Source: RHLJ01 sp965247355 (GTDB lineage Bacteria; Bacteroidota; Rhodothermia; Balneolales; Balneolaceae). Taken from it: a DNA stretch of 64,000 nt. The position numbers were made by a program, and so were the translations under genes. The notes under the pieces are model-generated. The model was not told where the DNA came from. It saw nothing but the letters and a program-made list of their open reading frames with translations, and ran no database searches. The stretch lies in contig OZ252011.1 of the NCBI GenBank assembly GCA_965247355.1, positions 2,976,001 to 3,040,000 on the forward strand, in the 5' to 3' direction. Positions 1 to 8,730 of the stretch are shown here, piece by piece; position 1 is the stretch's first letter, and every line of letters begins with the position of its first letter.

Positions 1-1
1 T

Positions 2-334
2 GAGGCTACGGTTCTTGCCATTTCTGAAAATGGATATGGTAAACGATCGCTAGTTGATGATTACAGAGAACAATCCCGAGGTGGTAAAGGCGTAATCACT
101 TTAAAGGTTACACCAAAAACAGGAAACCTGATTGCACTCAAAGAAGTTACCGATGCCGATGATCTCATGATCATTACAGAGCGAGGTAAAGTAATCAGAA
201 TGAGCTGTGGCGGAATTCGCACCATGGGACGAAACACTCAGGGTGTTAGAATTATGAGACTTGATTCCGACGGAGCAATCGCAGCTGTTACCCGTGTTGT
301 TAATGAAGATGAAGACGCTGAAGAAGAGTCATAG
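2..334 (+). CDS. gyrA: DNA gyrase subunit A, C-terminal fragment
   Basis: Only the last 110 residues are inside the window; the reading frame is open from base 2. Gyrase A cuts and rejoins DNA as part of the A2B2 enzyme that introduces negative supercoils; this portion belongs to the C-terminal beta-pinwheel that wraps DNA. Visible blades include the repeated pattern LAISENGYGKRS, GGKGVITLK and MIITERGKVIRM, with the GxGxR-type motifs of GyrA/ParC tails. It ends in an acidic tail (EDEDAEEES), usual for GyrA. ParC is the alternative, but the intact pinwheel spacing and acidic end favour GyrA. A terminator follows directly. Confidence 0.9.
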   Translation, partial: EATVLAISENGYGKRSLVDDYREQSRGGKGVITLKVTPKTGNLIALKEVTDADDLMIITERGKVIRMSCGGIRTMGRNTQGVRIMRLDSDGAIAAVTRVVNEDEDAEEES

Positions 335-357
335 TCTTTTAGCAAAAACGATTATTA

Positions 358-390
358 AAAACCTGCTCAAAAATTTGGGCAGGTTTTTTT
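358..390. terminator. Bidirectional intrinsic terminator between gyrA and the WYL regulator
   Basis: The arms AACCTGC (360-366) and GCAGGTT (379-385) form a stem extended by two further wobble/GC pairs. The stem is followed by a T run on the plus strand and by TTTTTAAT on the minus strand. It lies between two converging genes and can serve both. Confidence 0.8.
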
Positions 391-1327
391 ATTGCTTCAA
401 CATTTTTTCAAGAAGAACTTTTCTTTTCTCTTTCAAACTCTCCGGCTCTTGAATTTCGATCGCATTTCCAAATTGTAACAGCCATTCATTCAGAAAGTCC
501 AAATTATCGAAATAGAAGCTCACCTGAATTTTTTTAGCTTTTTTATCCGATATCTTAAAAATTTTAGCCGGTAAATTTGCCCTGATTCGCTTTAAAAAAC
601 TTTTTTCGATTAACACCTTTATCAAAAGCGATCGCTCGTTATTTCTAAAAATTAACCCCTCTATATCGATTTCTTTTTCTTCTCTTATTTTTTCGTCCAA
701 AATCTCGATTTTCTCCATTTGATCGAGTATAAAATTTCGAGCCTCTCCTCTGATGTGAGATTTACCAATCATATTCCAGTGATCTTCATAAAATACCAAA
801 ATATAAGGGTCAACTTTTCGAACTGATTTTTCCCCTGACTTTGTAGTGTAAGAAAACTGAACCCGATTCTTTTGAGCTATGGCGCTACTCAGTAAATACC
901 AGTCCCCTCCCTCTTTCTTTTCCCCACCAAACTTAAGATATGGATCAACAATAGTTTTGGATTCCAAAGAAGTCATTAATTCTTTTAGGTCTTCAGGCAA
1001 CACATTTTTAATCTTAAGCTCTACTCCCTGAGCATCCTCTACTAACTGCCTGTCTACCTGTGACTTAACGAAATTTAGACCTACCATAATTGTGGCTAAT
1101 TCCTTTGAGGTAAACATCAATGGGGGAACCTTGTAGCCTGGCATCACTCCATATCCGGCGTATTTATCCCAGGTCACAGGTACATTTATTTCCTGTAAAG
1201 AATTGAAATCCCTGAAGATAGTCCTCCTGCTTACCCCAAATTTATCTGCAATTTCCTCAACCGTTAGCTTCTTTCCCGGCTGTTGGAGAAGGAGCATTAG
1301 TTTTAGTCTACGTTCTGAACTATTCAT
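389..1327 (-). CDS. WYL-domain transcriptional regulator (YafY/DeoR-type HTH)
   Basis: A 312-residue DNA-binding regulator. Residues 1-60 form a winged helix-turn-helix of the HTH_11 type (TVEEIADKFGVSRRTIFRDF). A WYL-type ligand-sensing domain follows around residues 140-220 (WYLLSSAIAQKNRVQFSY and DPYILVFYEDHWNMIG), then a WCX-like C-terminal region. WYL proteins often bind nucleic acid or nucleotides and act in DNA-damage or defence responses. The target here cannot be told from sequence. It begins directly after the rsmG stop on the same strand, so it is probably co-transcribed with mnmG-rsmG. ATG start. Confidence 0.85.
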   Translation of the reverse strand: MNSSERRLKLMLLLQQPGKKLTVEEIADKFGVSRRTIFRDFNSLQEINVPVTWDKYAGYGVMPGYKVPPLMFTSKELATIMVGLNFVKSQVDRQLVEDAQGVELKIKNVLPEDLKELMTSLESKTIVDPYLKFGGEKKEGGDWYLLSSAIAQKNRVQFSYTTKSGEKSVRKVDPYILVFYEDHWNMIGKSHIRGEARNFILDQMEKIEILDEKIREEKEIDIEGLIFRNNERSLLIKVLIEKSFLKRIRANLPAKIFKISDKKAKKIQVSFYFDNLDFLNEWLLQFGNAIEIQEPESLKEKRKVLLEKMLKQ

Positions 1328-1975
1328 CTATCGTTTTTTTATTTCCACGATTGATTTTCCTTTATAAAACTCAGATTCCAAAACTTTATCAAGGGCAGTG
1401 ATTTTAACTTCTAAAGGCTTATCGACTTTGCTTAATTCATCCTCCACTTCGTGCTGCCCCTTTAGAAATATAATTTCTTTCCACTCCTTTTCACCTAAAT
1501 AATCTAAAAGTTCATATATCTTAAAGGCATGCTTGGTAACAATCAGAGACTTATTTAGCTCTATCTCTGAGATTGATACTGCTTTTGTAAGTACATTTTT
1601 GAGCCTAAGTTTTCCAACCATTTGTTTTGCGGCCATCATTTTTTTAGACACAATATCATTTAAGACAACATTCTTTTCCGGGTAACAAATCGCCAATGGA
1701 ATTCCAGGAAGACCGCCACCAGAACCTGCGTCTATAATTTCCTGATTATGCTGAAAGCATTCCATAGTTGAAATCAACAAAGAGTGTTTAACATGCTCAA
1801 ATAATGTTTCATGTGAAACATCCCTGCTAACGAGATTAATTCTACTGTTCCACCATAATAGTAGCTCAGTGTATTCTTCTAGCTTTATAAAATGGCGGTC
1901 AAGAAGATTGTTGAGCAGGGAAAGATCTTCTTTTAGGATCTCGCTATATTCGATAGAGTGTTTCACATGAAACAT
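1328..1975 (-). CDS. rsmG: 16S rRNA (guanine527-N7)-methyltransferase RsmG
   Basis: A 215-residue SAM-dependent methyltransferase that modifies G527 of 16S rRNA. The SAM-binding loop DAGSGGGLPGIPLAI lies near residues 82-96, and the family's WNSRINLVSRD segment is near residues 42-52. The start codon overlaps the mnmG stop as TAATG, so the two are translationally linked, the common gidA-gidB arrangement. The first codons (MFHVKH) are encoded by a parS-like palindrome, and a second identical site lies inside the gene, so this gene also seems to carry centromere sequence. Confidence 0.93.
   Translation of the reverse strand: MFHVKHSIEYSEILKEDLSLLNNLLDRHFIKLEEYTELLLWWNSRINLVSRDVSHETLFEHVKHSLLISTMECFQHNQEIIDAGSGGGLPGIPLAICYPEKNVVLNDIVSKKMMAAKQMVGKLRLKNVLTKAVSISEIELNKSLIVTKHAFKIYELLDYLGEKEWKEIIFLKGQHEVEDELSKVDKPLEVKITALDKVLESEFYKGKSIVEIKKR
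1805..1820. promoter_or_regulatory. parS-like ParB-binding site, internal to rsmG
   Basis: The plus strand reads TGTTTCATGTGAAACA, a 16-bp near-palindrome with one mismatch to the widely conserved bacterial parS consensus TGTTTCACGTGAAACA. It is exactly the reverse complement of the site at 1959-1974, so the same 16-mer occurs twice in one gene. Confidence 0.75.
1959..1974. promoter_or_regulatory. parS-like ParB-binding site at the rsmG start codon
   Basis: TGTTTCACATGAAACA has one mismatch to consensus parS. It overlaps the first rsmG codons and encodes the MFHVKH start also seen in gidB genes of other phyla that carry parS. No parA or parB gene is in this window, so the binding protein must be encoded elsewhere. 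Confidence 0.78.
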
Positions 1976-3867
1976 TATCGTTTAAGATAAACCATAAGAA
2001 CGGCCAGATCACTGGCAGACACTCCGCTTATTCTTCCTGCCTGCCCTATCGTTTCCGGTTTAATCTTGGAAAGCTTCTGATATCCTTCTGTAGAAAGGCT
2101 TTTGATTTTGGAGTAATCAAGCTGTTCTGGGATGACGGTATTTTCTTTTTTACTAAGCTCCTCTACCATCTCGAATTCTTTTTCTATGTATCCAGAGTAC
2201 TTGATCTGGATTTCGACCTCTTCAGTCACAAAATCATTGGTAGTGATTTCATTAGCCTTTGCTAACAACTCCTCATCACTTTCAAGCATGTCGGAGATAG
2301 AAATCTGAGGCCTAGAAAGTACGGTAAATGCTTTGACGGGCTGAGAAAGCTTAGATGTACCTCTTTCTTCCAACATGGGATCCATTTGTTCAGGGCGAAC
2401 TGTTTGATTCAAAAACAGATCATGTAGTTGATCTATTTCGTTCTTCTTTTTTAGAAGGTTTTGGTATCGTTCTTCCGAAGCTAAACCAATTTTATAACCT
2501 AGTTCTGTAAGCCTTAAGTCGGCGTTATCCTGACGAAGAAGTATTCTGTGTTCTGCCCTTGAGGTAAACATCCGGTAGGGTTCTTCAGTACCTTTATTAA
2601 TTAAGTCGTCAATCAGGACTCCGATGTATGCTTCCGAACGTTTTAGTATAAAAGGTTCCTTTTCTAAAACTTTCAGTCCCGCGTTAATTCCTGCCATCAA
2701 TCCCTGACAAGCGGCCTCTTCGTATCCGGTAGTTCCATTAATCTGACCGGCAAAGAACAAGCCATCTACACTCTTTGTCTCGAGTGTTCTTTTAATTTGA
2801 TGGGGCGGGAAATAATCGTACTCAATGGCGTAACCGGGACGAATCATTACAACCTCTTCGAAGCCTGGAATTGTTTTAAGAGCTTCGTACTGCGTTTCTT
2901 CTGGTAGCGATGTAGAAAAACCATTCAAATACATCTCATAGGTATTCCATCCCTCGGGTTCCAAAAACAACTGATGCCTGTCTTTATCGGCGAACCGGTT
3001 GATCTTATCCTCTATGCTAGGGCAATACCTTGGCCCTATAGATTTAATTCTGCCATTAAACATTGGGCTACGATCAAAGCCGGTTTTTAAGACCTCATGA
3101 ACTTCATCGTTTGTGTATCCAATCCAACAAGTTAATTGTTTATCTACCTTTGGTAATTCTTCCGGGTTAGTCAGAAATGAAAAAGGTGTAGGCTTTTCAT
3201 CACCATACTGAATCTCCAGTTTTGAGTAATCAATCGAGCGCCCGTCTACTCTTGGAGGTGTACCCGTTTTTAATCTTCCGATTTCAAAACCAAGCTTTTC
3301 AAGTGCGGCAGAAATTCCGATAGAAGCGCGCTCCCCCGAACGACCACCTCCATACTGGCTTTCTCCAATATGAATTAAACCATTTAAGAACGTACCGCTG
3401 GTAAGAACAACTGCCTTAGCATAAAACCTTTGACCGGTTTGAGTAACAACGCCCGTTACCCTATTTCCATCCTCTGAAATAAGATCTACAACATTATCCT
3501 GGCGAAAAGTAAGATTTTCTTTTCCCTCCAGGTGCTCCCTCATTCTTTGAGCATAGAGCATACGATCACTTTGACATCGAGGGCTCCACATTGCCGGACC
3601 CTTACTGCGATTGAGCATCCTGAATTGTACACCAGACTCATCACTCACAATTCCTGAGAGCCCGCCAAGTGCGTCAATCTCTCTTACTAATTGCCCTTTA
3701 GCTACACCGCCCATTGCTGGGTTGCAGGACATCTTTGCAATGGCTTCAAGGTTCATTGTTATCAGGAGCGTCTTGGCTCCAAGTTGTGCAGAAGCTCCAG
3801 CGGCTTCGCTACCTGCGTGGCCCGCGCCAACAACGATTACATCATATGTCGGATAAATAGACGGCAT
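1975..3867 (-). CDS. mnmG: tRNA uridine-5-carboxymethylaminomethyl(34) synthesis enzyme MnmG
   Basis: A 630-residue FAD enzyme that, with MnmE, installs the cmnm5 group on wobble U34 of tRNAs. The dinucleotide-binding motif GAGHAGSEAA is at residues 14-23. Family signatures CNPAMGGVAKG (about 47-57) and GRLKTGTPPR (about 195-205) are intact, as is the C-terminal GIDA helical domain ending ISGVSASDLAVLMVYLKR. Full length for the family. It heads the mnmG-rsmG unit and follows tRNA-Asp on the same strand. Confidence 0.97.
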   Translation of the reverse strand: MPSIYPTYDVIVVGAGHAGSEAAGASAQLGAKTLLITMNLEAIAKMSCNPAMGGVAKGQLVREIDALGGLSGIVSDESGVQFRMLNRSKGPAMWSPRCQSDRMLYAQRMREHLEGKENLTFRQDNVVDLISEDGNRVTGVVTQTGQRFYAKAVVLTSGTFLNGLIHIGESQYGGGRSGERASIGISAALEKLGFEIGRLKTGTPPRVDGRSIDYSKLEIQYGDEKPTPFSFLTNPEELPKVDKQLTCWIGYTNDEVHEVLKTGFDRSPMFNGRIKSIGPRYCPSIEDKINRFADKDRHQLFLEPEGWNTYEMYLNGFSTSLPEETQYEALKTIPGFEEVVMIRPGYAIEYDYFPPHQIKRTLETKSVDGLFFAGQINGTTGYEEAACQGLMAGINAGLKVLEKEPFILKRSEAYIGVLIDDLINKGTEEPYRMFTSRAEHRILLRQDNADLRLTELGYKIGLASEERYQNLLKKKNEIDQLHDLFLNQTVRPEQMDPMLEERGTSKLSQPVKAFTVLSRPQISISDMLESDEELLAKANEITTNDFVTEEVEIQIKYSGYIEKEFEMVEELSKKENTVIPEQLDYSKIKSLSTEGYQKLSKIKPETIGQAGRISGVSASDLAVLMVYLKR

Positions 3868-3935
3868 TAATACTTGTTTATTATTGTCTTACGGATATTA
3901 TTGGGTTTAAAAAGTTCTCCGAAAGATATAAAAAG

Positions 3936-3970
3936 AAAAAGCCTTGAACTACTAATGTAACCCAAGGCTT
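3936..3970 (-). terminator. Intrinsic terminator after tRNA-Asp
   Basis: AAGCCTTG (3939-3946) and CAAGGCTT (3963-3970) form a perfect 8-bp stem. On the minus strand it is followed by TTTTCTTTTT. It lies just downstream of tRNA-Asp and upstream of mnmG. Confidence 0.8.
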
Positions 3971-3976
3971 AATTTG

Positions 3977-4050
3977 CGATCCGGAAGGGACTCGAACCCT
4001 CGACCTCCTGCGTGACAGGCAGGCGTTCTAACCAACTGAACTACCGGACC
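3977..4050 (-). tRNA. tRNA-Asp (GTC anticodon)
   Basis: A 74-nt cloverleaf on the minus strand. The acceptor stem GGTCCGG pairs with CCGGATC (one G-U), followed by discriminator G. The D arm contains AGTTCAGTTGGTTAGA. The anticodon stem-loop CCTGC-CTGTCAC-GCAGG gives anticodon GTC (Asp). The T arm is GAGGGTTCGAGTCCCTTC. CCA is not encoded and must be added after transcription. Confidence 0.95.
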
Positions 4051-4124
4051 TTTTTGAGAGCCCTAAATATACACAGGTATTCCAAAGGAAGTCAACACCT
4101 GTATCTATAAAGAATTAATTATTT

Positions 4125-4667
4125 TTAAAGCAGCGATTTAATCGCAGAAGTTAACTCTTTACTCTCGGGTTCAACCTTGCTTCTGAAGCGCCGGGTTAAA
4201 TTCCCTTCTTTATCAATCAGAAACTTTTCGAAGTTCCAGTTAATCTCTCCTTCAAAGTCCTCATTAGGCAAAGAAGTCAAATAACTAAATAAAGGGTCCT
4301 GATCTTCTCCTTTTACAGAAACTTTAGAACTCATCGGAAAGGTAACACCGTAATTAAGTGTACAGAATTGTTTTATGTCCTCTTCTGTTCCGGGCTCCTG
4401 ACCATTAAAATTATTGGCAGGAAAACCTAAAATGACAAGTCCTTCATCTTTATACTCTTCATAAATATTTTGTAGCCCTTCATATTGAGGGGTGTATCCA
4501 CATTTCGAAGCGACATTAACAATAAGAATCACTTTGCCCTTATATTTTTCGAGGCTCATTTCATTGCCATCTATATCAGTGACAGGGAACTCATAAATTG
4601 ATTCGTTAACTGTATTATTAAAGACGGTCATAAGTGCGGATAAAAAGACTGTAAGTATTATCTTCAT
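4125..4667 (-). CDS. Glutathione peroxidase-family thiol peroxidase, exported
   Basis: A 180-residue peroxidase of the Gpx/BsaA family that reduces hydroperoxides, probably with a thioredoxin-like donor. An N-terminal hydrophobic segment (residues 1-18) suggests export to the periplasm. The redox-active site is NVASKCGYTPQY with cysteine, not selenocysteine, near residue 56. The conserved FPANNFNGQEPG segment and the catalytic WNFEKFLID tryptophan/asparagine region follow. Single gene, ATG start, divergent from the gene at 4729. Confidence 0.92.
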   Translation of the reverse strand: MKIILTVFLSALMTVFNNTVNESIYEFPVTDIDGNEMSLEKYKGKVILIVNVASKCGYTPQYEGLQNIYEEYKDEGLVILGFPANNFNGQEPGTEEDIKQFCTLNYGVTFPMSSKVSVKGEDQDPLFSYLTSLPNEDFEGEINWNFEKFLIDKEGNLTRRFRSKVEPESKELTSAIKSLL

Positions 4668-4728
4668 AACATAAAGTTTAAAATTTGCGTTATCCTCAGA
4701 ACTTATATTACGTACTAATTCATTCCTT

Positions 4729-5454
4729 ATGAAAAAAAATTCGTCGCTTCTTCTTTTTTTTGTTGGCCTGCTTTTTATTTCTGATTACTCGTTCGCTCAA
4801 ATGTTTTCTGTAGGGGAGTCGAGCTGGAGACCTCAAGCCTCAAGTTCTTATATCAGGGCCGGTGTTGGTCCCGCTATGTTTGTTTATACAGGTGATCCAA
4901 GTTTTAACCCAAATGCATCCGCTCCCGAGTTTGACAATTTAGCGCTTAAAGTTACTTTAGAAAGCCCCAATATTGTGCTTGCATTTACTTTAGCAAATAA
5001 TCTTACTGGCCTGAAAACCAATTCTCTTTTCGATGTGGAATTTACGCTTTCAAATAAGTTTACTTTTGTTCGCGGAAAATCTGTTCAGTTAGGTGTTCCC
5101 TTTCAACTTTACACTTCTCTGATAAGTGTCGTAAATGAGCGCCAGTTTGAAAATTTCAATCAATATAATTTTGCGGTGGGTTCCGGAGCGTTTTTGAACT
5201 TACGTATTTCCGATCGAATTACTTTTGGTAACGAATTTAATCCAGGATATGGATTTAGTAGTTCCAGTGGCGGTTTTTTTGGTGGTGTAATGTTTTATAT
5301 GAGGGGGACAAGTCGGTTAAACTTCATAAACTTATTATGGGGCCGCTCTTTAAGCATCGGGTATGATTTTAATTATCGCTCTTTTGATATTGAGGATGAG
5401 ATATACGATTTTGATTTTACTTCCCATTTAATCACGCTAGGAATTTCTTTGTGA
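4729..5454 (+). CDS. Exported beta-barrel-like protein of unknown function
   Basis: A 241-residue protein that I do not recognise. Residues 1-23 form a clear signal peptide ending SFAQ. The rest alternates short hydrophobic/aromatic strands with glycine and serine turns (for example FGNEFNPGYGFSSSSGGFFGGVMFYMRG), and the chain ends in an aliphatic strand LITLGISL, as outer-membrane barrel proteins do. An outer-membrane location is inferred. Its stop codon overlaps the GTG start of the next gene, so the two are probably translationally coupled. Confidence 0.7.
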   Translation: MKKNSSLLLFFVGLLFISDYSFAQMFSVGESSWRPQASSSYIRAGVGPAMFVYTGDPSFNPNASAPEFDNLALKVTLESPNIVLAFTLANNLTGLKTNSLFDVEFTLSNKFTFVRGKSVQLGVPFQLYTSLISVVNERQFENFNQYNFAVGSGAFLNLRISDRITFGNEFNPGYGFSSSSGGFFGGVMFYMRGTSRLNFINLLWGRSLSIGYDFNYRSFDIEDEIYDFDFTSHLITLGISL

Positions 5455-5747
5455 AGCCAGACAAATTATTACTCGAACTTGAACAACTACTTGAGCAAAG
5501 CGGCTATCGCTTAAGAAAAGAGCGGGGAGCCTTCCGGGGAGCTGATTGCATCATAGAGGGTGATAAACTTGTCTTAGTTAATAAAAATAAACCTGTTGAG
5601 TCTCAATTAGGTACGATTGCCCGGGTTCTTGGACAAATTGATTTGAACGGAGTGTATGTAAAGCCGATAGTTCGAAAAGAACTGGATAAACTTTGGGATC
5701 GTCTTGAGGTTACTCCGGAATCAGCATCTGATTTGGAGTTAGAGTAA
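5451..5747 (+). CDS. Small conserved-looking protein of unknown function
   Basis: A 98-residue soluble protein with no motif I recognise. It starts at GTG overlapping the previous stop (GTGA) and ends directly against the ATG of the next gene. The composition is ordinary for a folded cytoplasmic protein: an N-terminal amphipathic helix LLLELEQLLEQSGYRLRK and a beta-rich centre IIEGDKLVLVNKNKP. Tight packing with the metallohydrolase suggests one transcript. Confidence 0.75.
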   Translation: MKPDKLLLELEQLLEQSGYRLRKERGAFRGADCIIEGDKLVLVNKNKPVESQLGTIARVLGQIDLNGVYVKPIVRKELDKLWDRLEVTPESASDLELE

Positions 5748-6509
5748 ATGAAGGTAACGTTTCTTGGTACCGGCACATCTATGGGGGTTCCAGTAGCAGG
5801 AGGATTTAAACGTGAGGATTTAGCTCACGATCCGCGCAATGAACGGACTCGTTGTTCCGCCTGGGTTCAAACAGATAAAACTTCTCTTATAATTGATGTT
5901 GGTCCTGAGTTCAGGATTCAAAGTATCCGCTCCGACATCAAAAAAATCGATTATGTTCTGATTTCTCATGAACACATGGATCATATTGGCGGCCTCGATG
6001 ATCTTAGAATGTATAATTACGTTTCGAAAGGGCCCATTCCGGTTTATAGTACAGATAGCGCCATTAAATCTATACAAAAAAGATTCGACTACATGTTCGG
6101 AGAAAACAAATATCCGGGATCCACTTCTCTGGATCTGGAGGTGATCGAATCTACCGTAACTCTCAATGATTTAGAAATCACACCCCTTCCTGTATACCAT
6201 GGAGAGTTGAAAATCTTTGGTTTCCGTATTAACGACTTTTCGTATTTAACAGATGTGAAAACAATTCCGGATTCAACAAAAAAATTAATTCGCGGAAGTA
6301 AAGTTGTTGTATTAAGTGCTTTGAGATGGGAACCTGATCACCCAACTCATCTTACAATTCCTCAAGCAGTAGAATTAATTGAAGAGCTAAATATTCCTGA
6401 AGCATATCTCATCCACATGAACAGTTACGTTGATCATCAGGATACAAACGACCGGCTTCCGTCAAATATTCGTCTTGCCTACGATATGCAGACTATCGAA
6501 ATAGATTAA
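5748..6509 (+). CDS. MBL-fold metallohydrolase (PhnP/RNase Z-like)
   Basis: A 253-residue metallo-beta-lactamase-fold enzyme. The metal-binding motif HEHMDH is at residues 74-79, preceded by an acidic strand (LIIDVGPEFR) and followed by later ligands in YHGELKIFGFRI, YLTDVK and the C-terminal LIHMNSYVDHQD. The GTGTSMGVPV start matches the PhnP-like group of cyclic-phosphate phosphodiesterases and lipoate-linked hydrolases. The exact substrate is not determinable. Its ATG follows the upstream stop with no gap. It converges on manC with a 4-nt overlap. Confidence 0.85.
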   Translation: MKVTFLGTGTSMGVPVAGGFKREDLAHDPRNERTRCSAWVQTDKTSLIIDVGPEFRIQSIRSDIKKIDYVLISHEHMDHIGGLDDLRMYNYVSKGPIPVYSTDSAIKSIQKRFDYMFGENKYPGSTSLDLEVIESTVTLNDLEITPLPVYHGELKIFGFRINDFSYLTDVKTIPDSTKKLIRGSKVVVLSALRWEPDHPTHLTIPQAVELIEELNIPEAYLIHMNSYVDHQDTNDRLPSNIRLAYDMQTIEID

Positions 6510-7591
6510 AGGAATTTCTTGTAGTCCGGGCTTGCCTTAAGTTGCTCAACTATTTGCTTGACCCCCTGAGCTTTATCAAGGTTACAAACAAGAATCGCAG
6601 TCTCTGTTTCAACCACAGCAACATTTTCCATTCCAACAAGAGAGATCATCTTCTCGCTTGAAGAAAGTACCAGATTTCCTTCTGATTCAGCAAATGTAGC
6701 ATTTAATGTCTGTACCGAATTCCCCTGCTTATTCTTTTCGGCCAGATCATAAACGGCTGTCCAGCTTCCAACATCATTCCAGCCAAACTCGCCCGGTACC
6801 ACAAATACTGATCCCGCTTTTTCCATAATTCCATAATCAATAGAAATAGACTCACAGGCATGGTAGAAGTCGTTTATGGCTGCTTCATGAGTGGATTCAT
6901 AAAGTTCGGGGGATGCTGCCTTCACTTCATCGAACATATCAGGAAGATGTTTTTGAATTTCTCCAAGAACCGTAGATGCCTTCCAGATAAACATCCCGCT
7001 GTTCCAAAAATAGTCTCCGGATTCAACGAATTTTTGTGCTGTAATCTCATCCGGTTTTTCAGTAAACGCTTTTACAGGATGAACAGCGTTTCCCTCAAAA
7101 GAATCTGCACCAGAACTATCTGCATGGATATATCCAAAACCTGTTTCCGGTCGGCTTGGATTAATACCAATAGTTACAAGGTGTTCGCCTGACTCTGCTT
7201 TGGCAATAGCACTTTTTAAAATTTTATTAAACCCTTCAGGATCGGTAATGTGATGGTCTGCAGGTAAAACGACCATAACAGCATCAGGATCTTTTTTGTG
7301 TAGCAATTCAGCAGCAATAGCAACACATGGTGCTGTGTTTTTGGCCACTGGTTCTCCAACAATATTCTCTTCAGGCACTTTAGGTAGTTGCTCTTTCACA
7401 ATCGAAACATAACTATCGTTAGTAACCACCATTATTCTTTCTTGTGGGATTACCTCTTCAATACGTTTAGCCGTGTTTTGAATCATTGTGCCTTCTCCAA
7501 ACAGATTCAGAAACTGCTTAGGTAATGACTTTATGCTTTTAGGCCAAAACCTCGTGCCGGAACCTCCGGCCATTATCACTGCGTATACCAT
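6506..7591 (-). CDS. manC: Mannose-1-phosphate guanylyltransferase
   Basis: A 361-residue nucleotidyltransferase making GDP-mannose from mannose-1-phosphate and GTP, a precursor of surface polysaccharides. The nucleotide-binding signature GGSGTRFWPKS is at residues 9-19. The FTEKPD motif (near 175) and FWNSGMFIW (near 195) are the other family landmarks. It lacks the C-terminal isomerase domain of bifunctional AlgA/ManC and is the short, single-function form. Confidence 0.93.
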   Translation of the reverse strand: MVYAVIMAGGSGTRFWPKSIKSLPKQFLNLFGEGTMIQNTAKRIEEVIPQERIMVVTNDSYVSIVKEQLPKVPEENIVGEPVAKNTAPCVAIAAELLHKKDPDAVMVVLPADHHITDPEGFNKILKSAIAKAESGEHLVTIGINPSRPETGFGYIHADSSGADSFEGNAVHPVKAFTEKPDEITAQKFVESGDYFWNSGMFIWKASTVLGEIQKHLPDMFDEVKAASPELYESTHEAAINDFYHACESISIDYGIMEKAGSVFVVPGEFGWNDVGSWTAVYDLAEKNKQGNSVQTLNATFAESEGNLVLSSSEKMISLVGMENVAVVETETAILVCNLDKAQGVKQIVEQLKASPDYKKFL

Positions 7592-7641
7592 CTAATTATC
7601 TATTATTTTTATTCAGGGCGCTAAAGATACCTATTTGTGAA

Positions 7642-8730
7642 TTAACTCTCTTGTGGATTCGGGATATTTACTCTGGTTAAAGAAATGCTGAATACTGAGC
7701 CTTTATTTGGCTCGCTTTTAATTTTTAGTTGCTCTCCATGGGCCTCAATAATATGCTTTACAATTGCTAGACCGAGACCTGTTCCTCCTCTCTCTCTGGA
7801 TCGGGATTTGTCTACCCTGAAAAATCTTTCTGTTACCCGGGGAAGGTCTGCTTCATCAATTCCCATTCCCGTATCTGAAATAGATAGATTTAATTTACCC
7901 GGTTGTTTTTCTGAGTTTCTAACAAGGATCTCAACTTTTCCTCCCTGAACATTATATTTAATACCGTTCTCAATAAGATTGATCAGAACTTGCTTAAGCT
8001 GATTCTTGTCGGCTCGAATCTGAATATTTCTATCGAATGGGTGTATGATCAGCTGTATGTTTTCTTTTTCGGCTTTATAATTAAGGCTCTCTGCTGTTTC
8101 GTGGACAATATCGTGTAGATATAAATTCTCAATCTCTGATTTTAACTCTCCGGTTTCAAGCTTAGAAATTTCCATTAAATCTTTTGTCAGATAAGTGAGC
8201 CGATTAACATTTCTCATGGCTTTTTGAAGAAATGAACGGTTTACTTCTTCGTCTTCAAGAGCACCATTTAATAGCGTTTCTATAAACCCCTGAATAGCAA
8301 AAATGGGGGTTTTTAATTCATGGGAAATATCCCCAATAAACTCTTTTCTATAATTCTCAATTCGGTTAAGTCGCTGGATTTCTCTTTCCACGGTTCGGCT
8401 GGATTTAATAAGATGCTTAATAATGTAATCCAGCTCATCGTCATAAAGTGTACGAAGGTCTTCAATTTCTTCGAATCGCTTCTTTGAAATATTTTTTGAT
8501 ACCTGTTCCAGTACCTGAATTCGTCGAAACTGTAATCCAAAACTAACCAGATAAGTGGTAAGAAATACCCCTACTAAAATAGAGGCGGAGATAGTTAATG
8601 ACTGATCAGATGGGGTTTCAAAATATAGCCACATCAACAGATAAGAAAATACTGCAGATATAATAGATGTATAAATTGCTAAACGAATCCCTAGCTTATA
8701 AACCCGGGAGTTTCTACGAGATCTACTCAT
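7642..8730 (-). CDS. Sensor histidine kinase, PhoR-like
   Basis: A 362-residue membrane histidine kinase. Two membrane helices (about 15-37 and 46-66) have almost no extracellular loop between them. A linker follows, then a HisKA dimerisation domain with phospho-acceptor His137 (FIGDISHELKTPIFAIQGF). The HATPase domain shows N-box NLIENGIKYN, G1 DTGMGI and G2 GGTGLGLAIVKHI. The lack of a periplasmic sensor resembles PhoR and other intramembrane-sensing kinases. It overlaps its response regulator by 4 nt. Confidence 0.92.
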   Translation of the reverse strand: MSRSRRNSRVYKLGIRLAIYTSIISAVFSYLLMWLYFETPSDQSLTISASILVGVFLTTYLVSFGLQFRRIQVLEQVSKNISKKRFEEIEDLRTLYDDELDYIIKHLIKSSRTVEREIQRLNRIENYRKEFIGDISHELKTPIFAIQGFIETLLNGALEDEEVNRSFLQKAMRNVNRLTYLTKDLMEISKLETGELKSEIENLYLHDIVHETAESLNYKAEKENIQLIIHPFDRNIQIRADKNQLKQVLINLIENGIKYNVQGGKVEILVRNSEKQPGKLNLSISDTGMGIDEADLPRVTERFFRVDKSRSRERGGTGLGLAIVKHIIEAHGEQLKIKSEPNKGSVFSISLTRVNIPNPQES

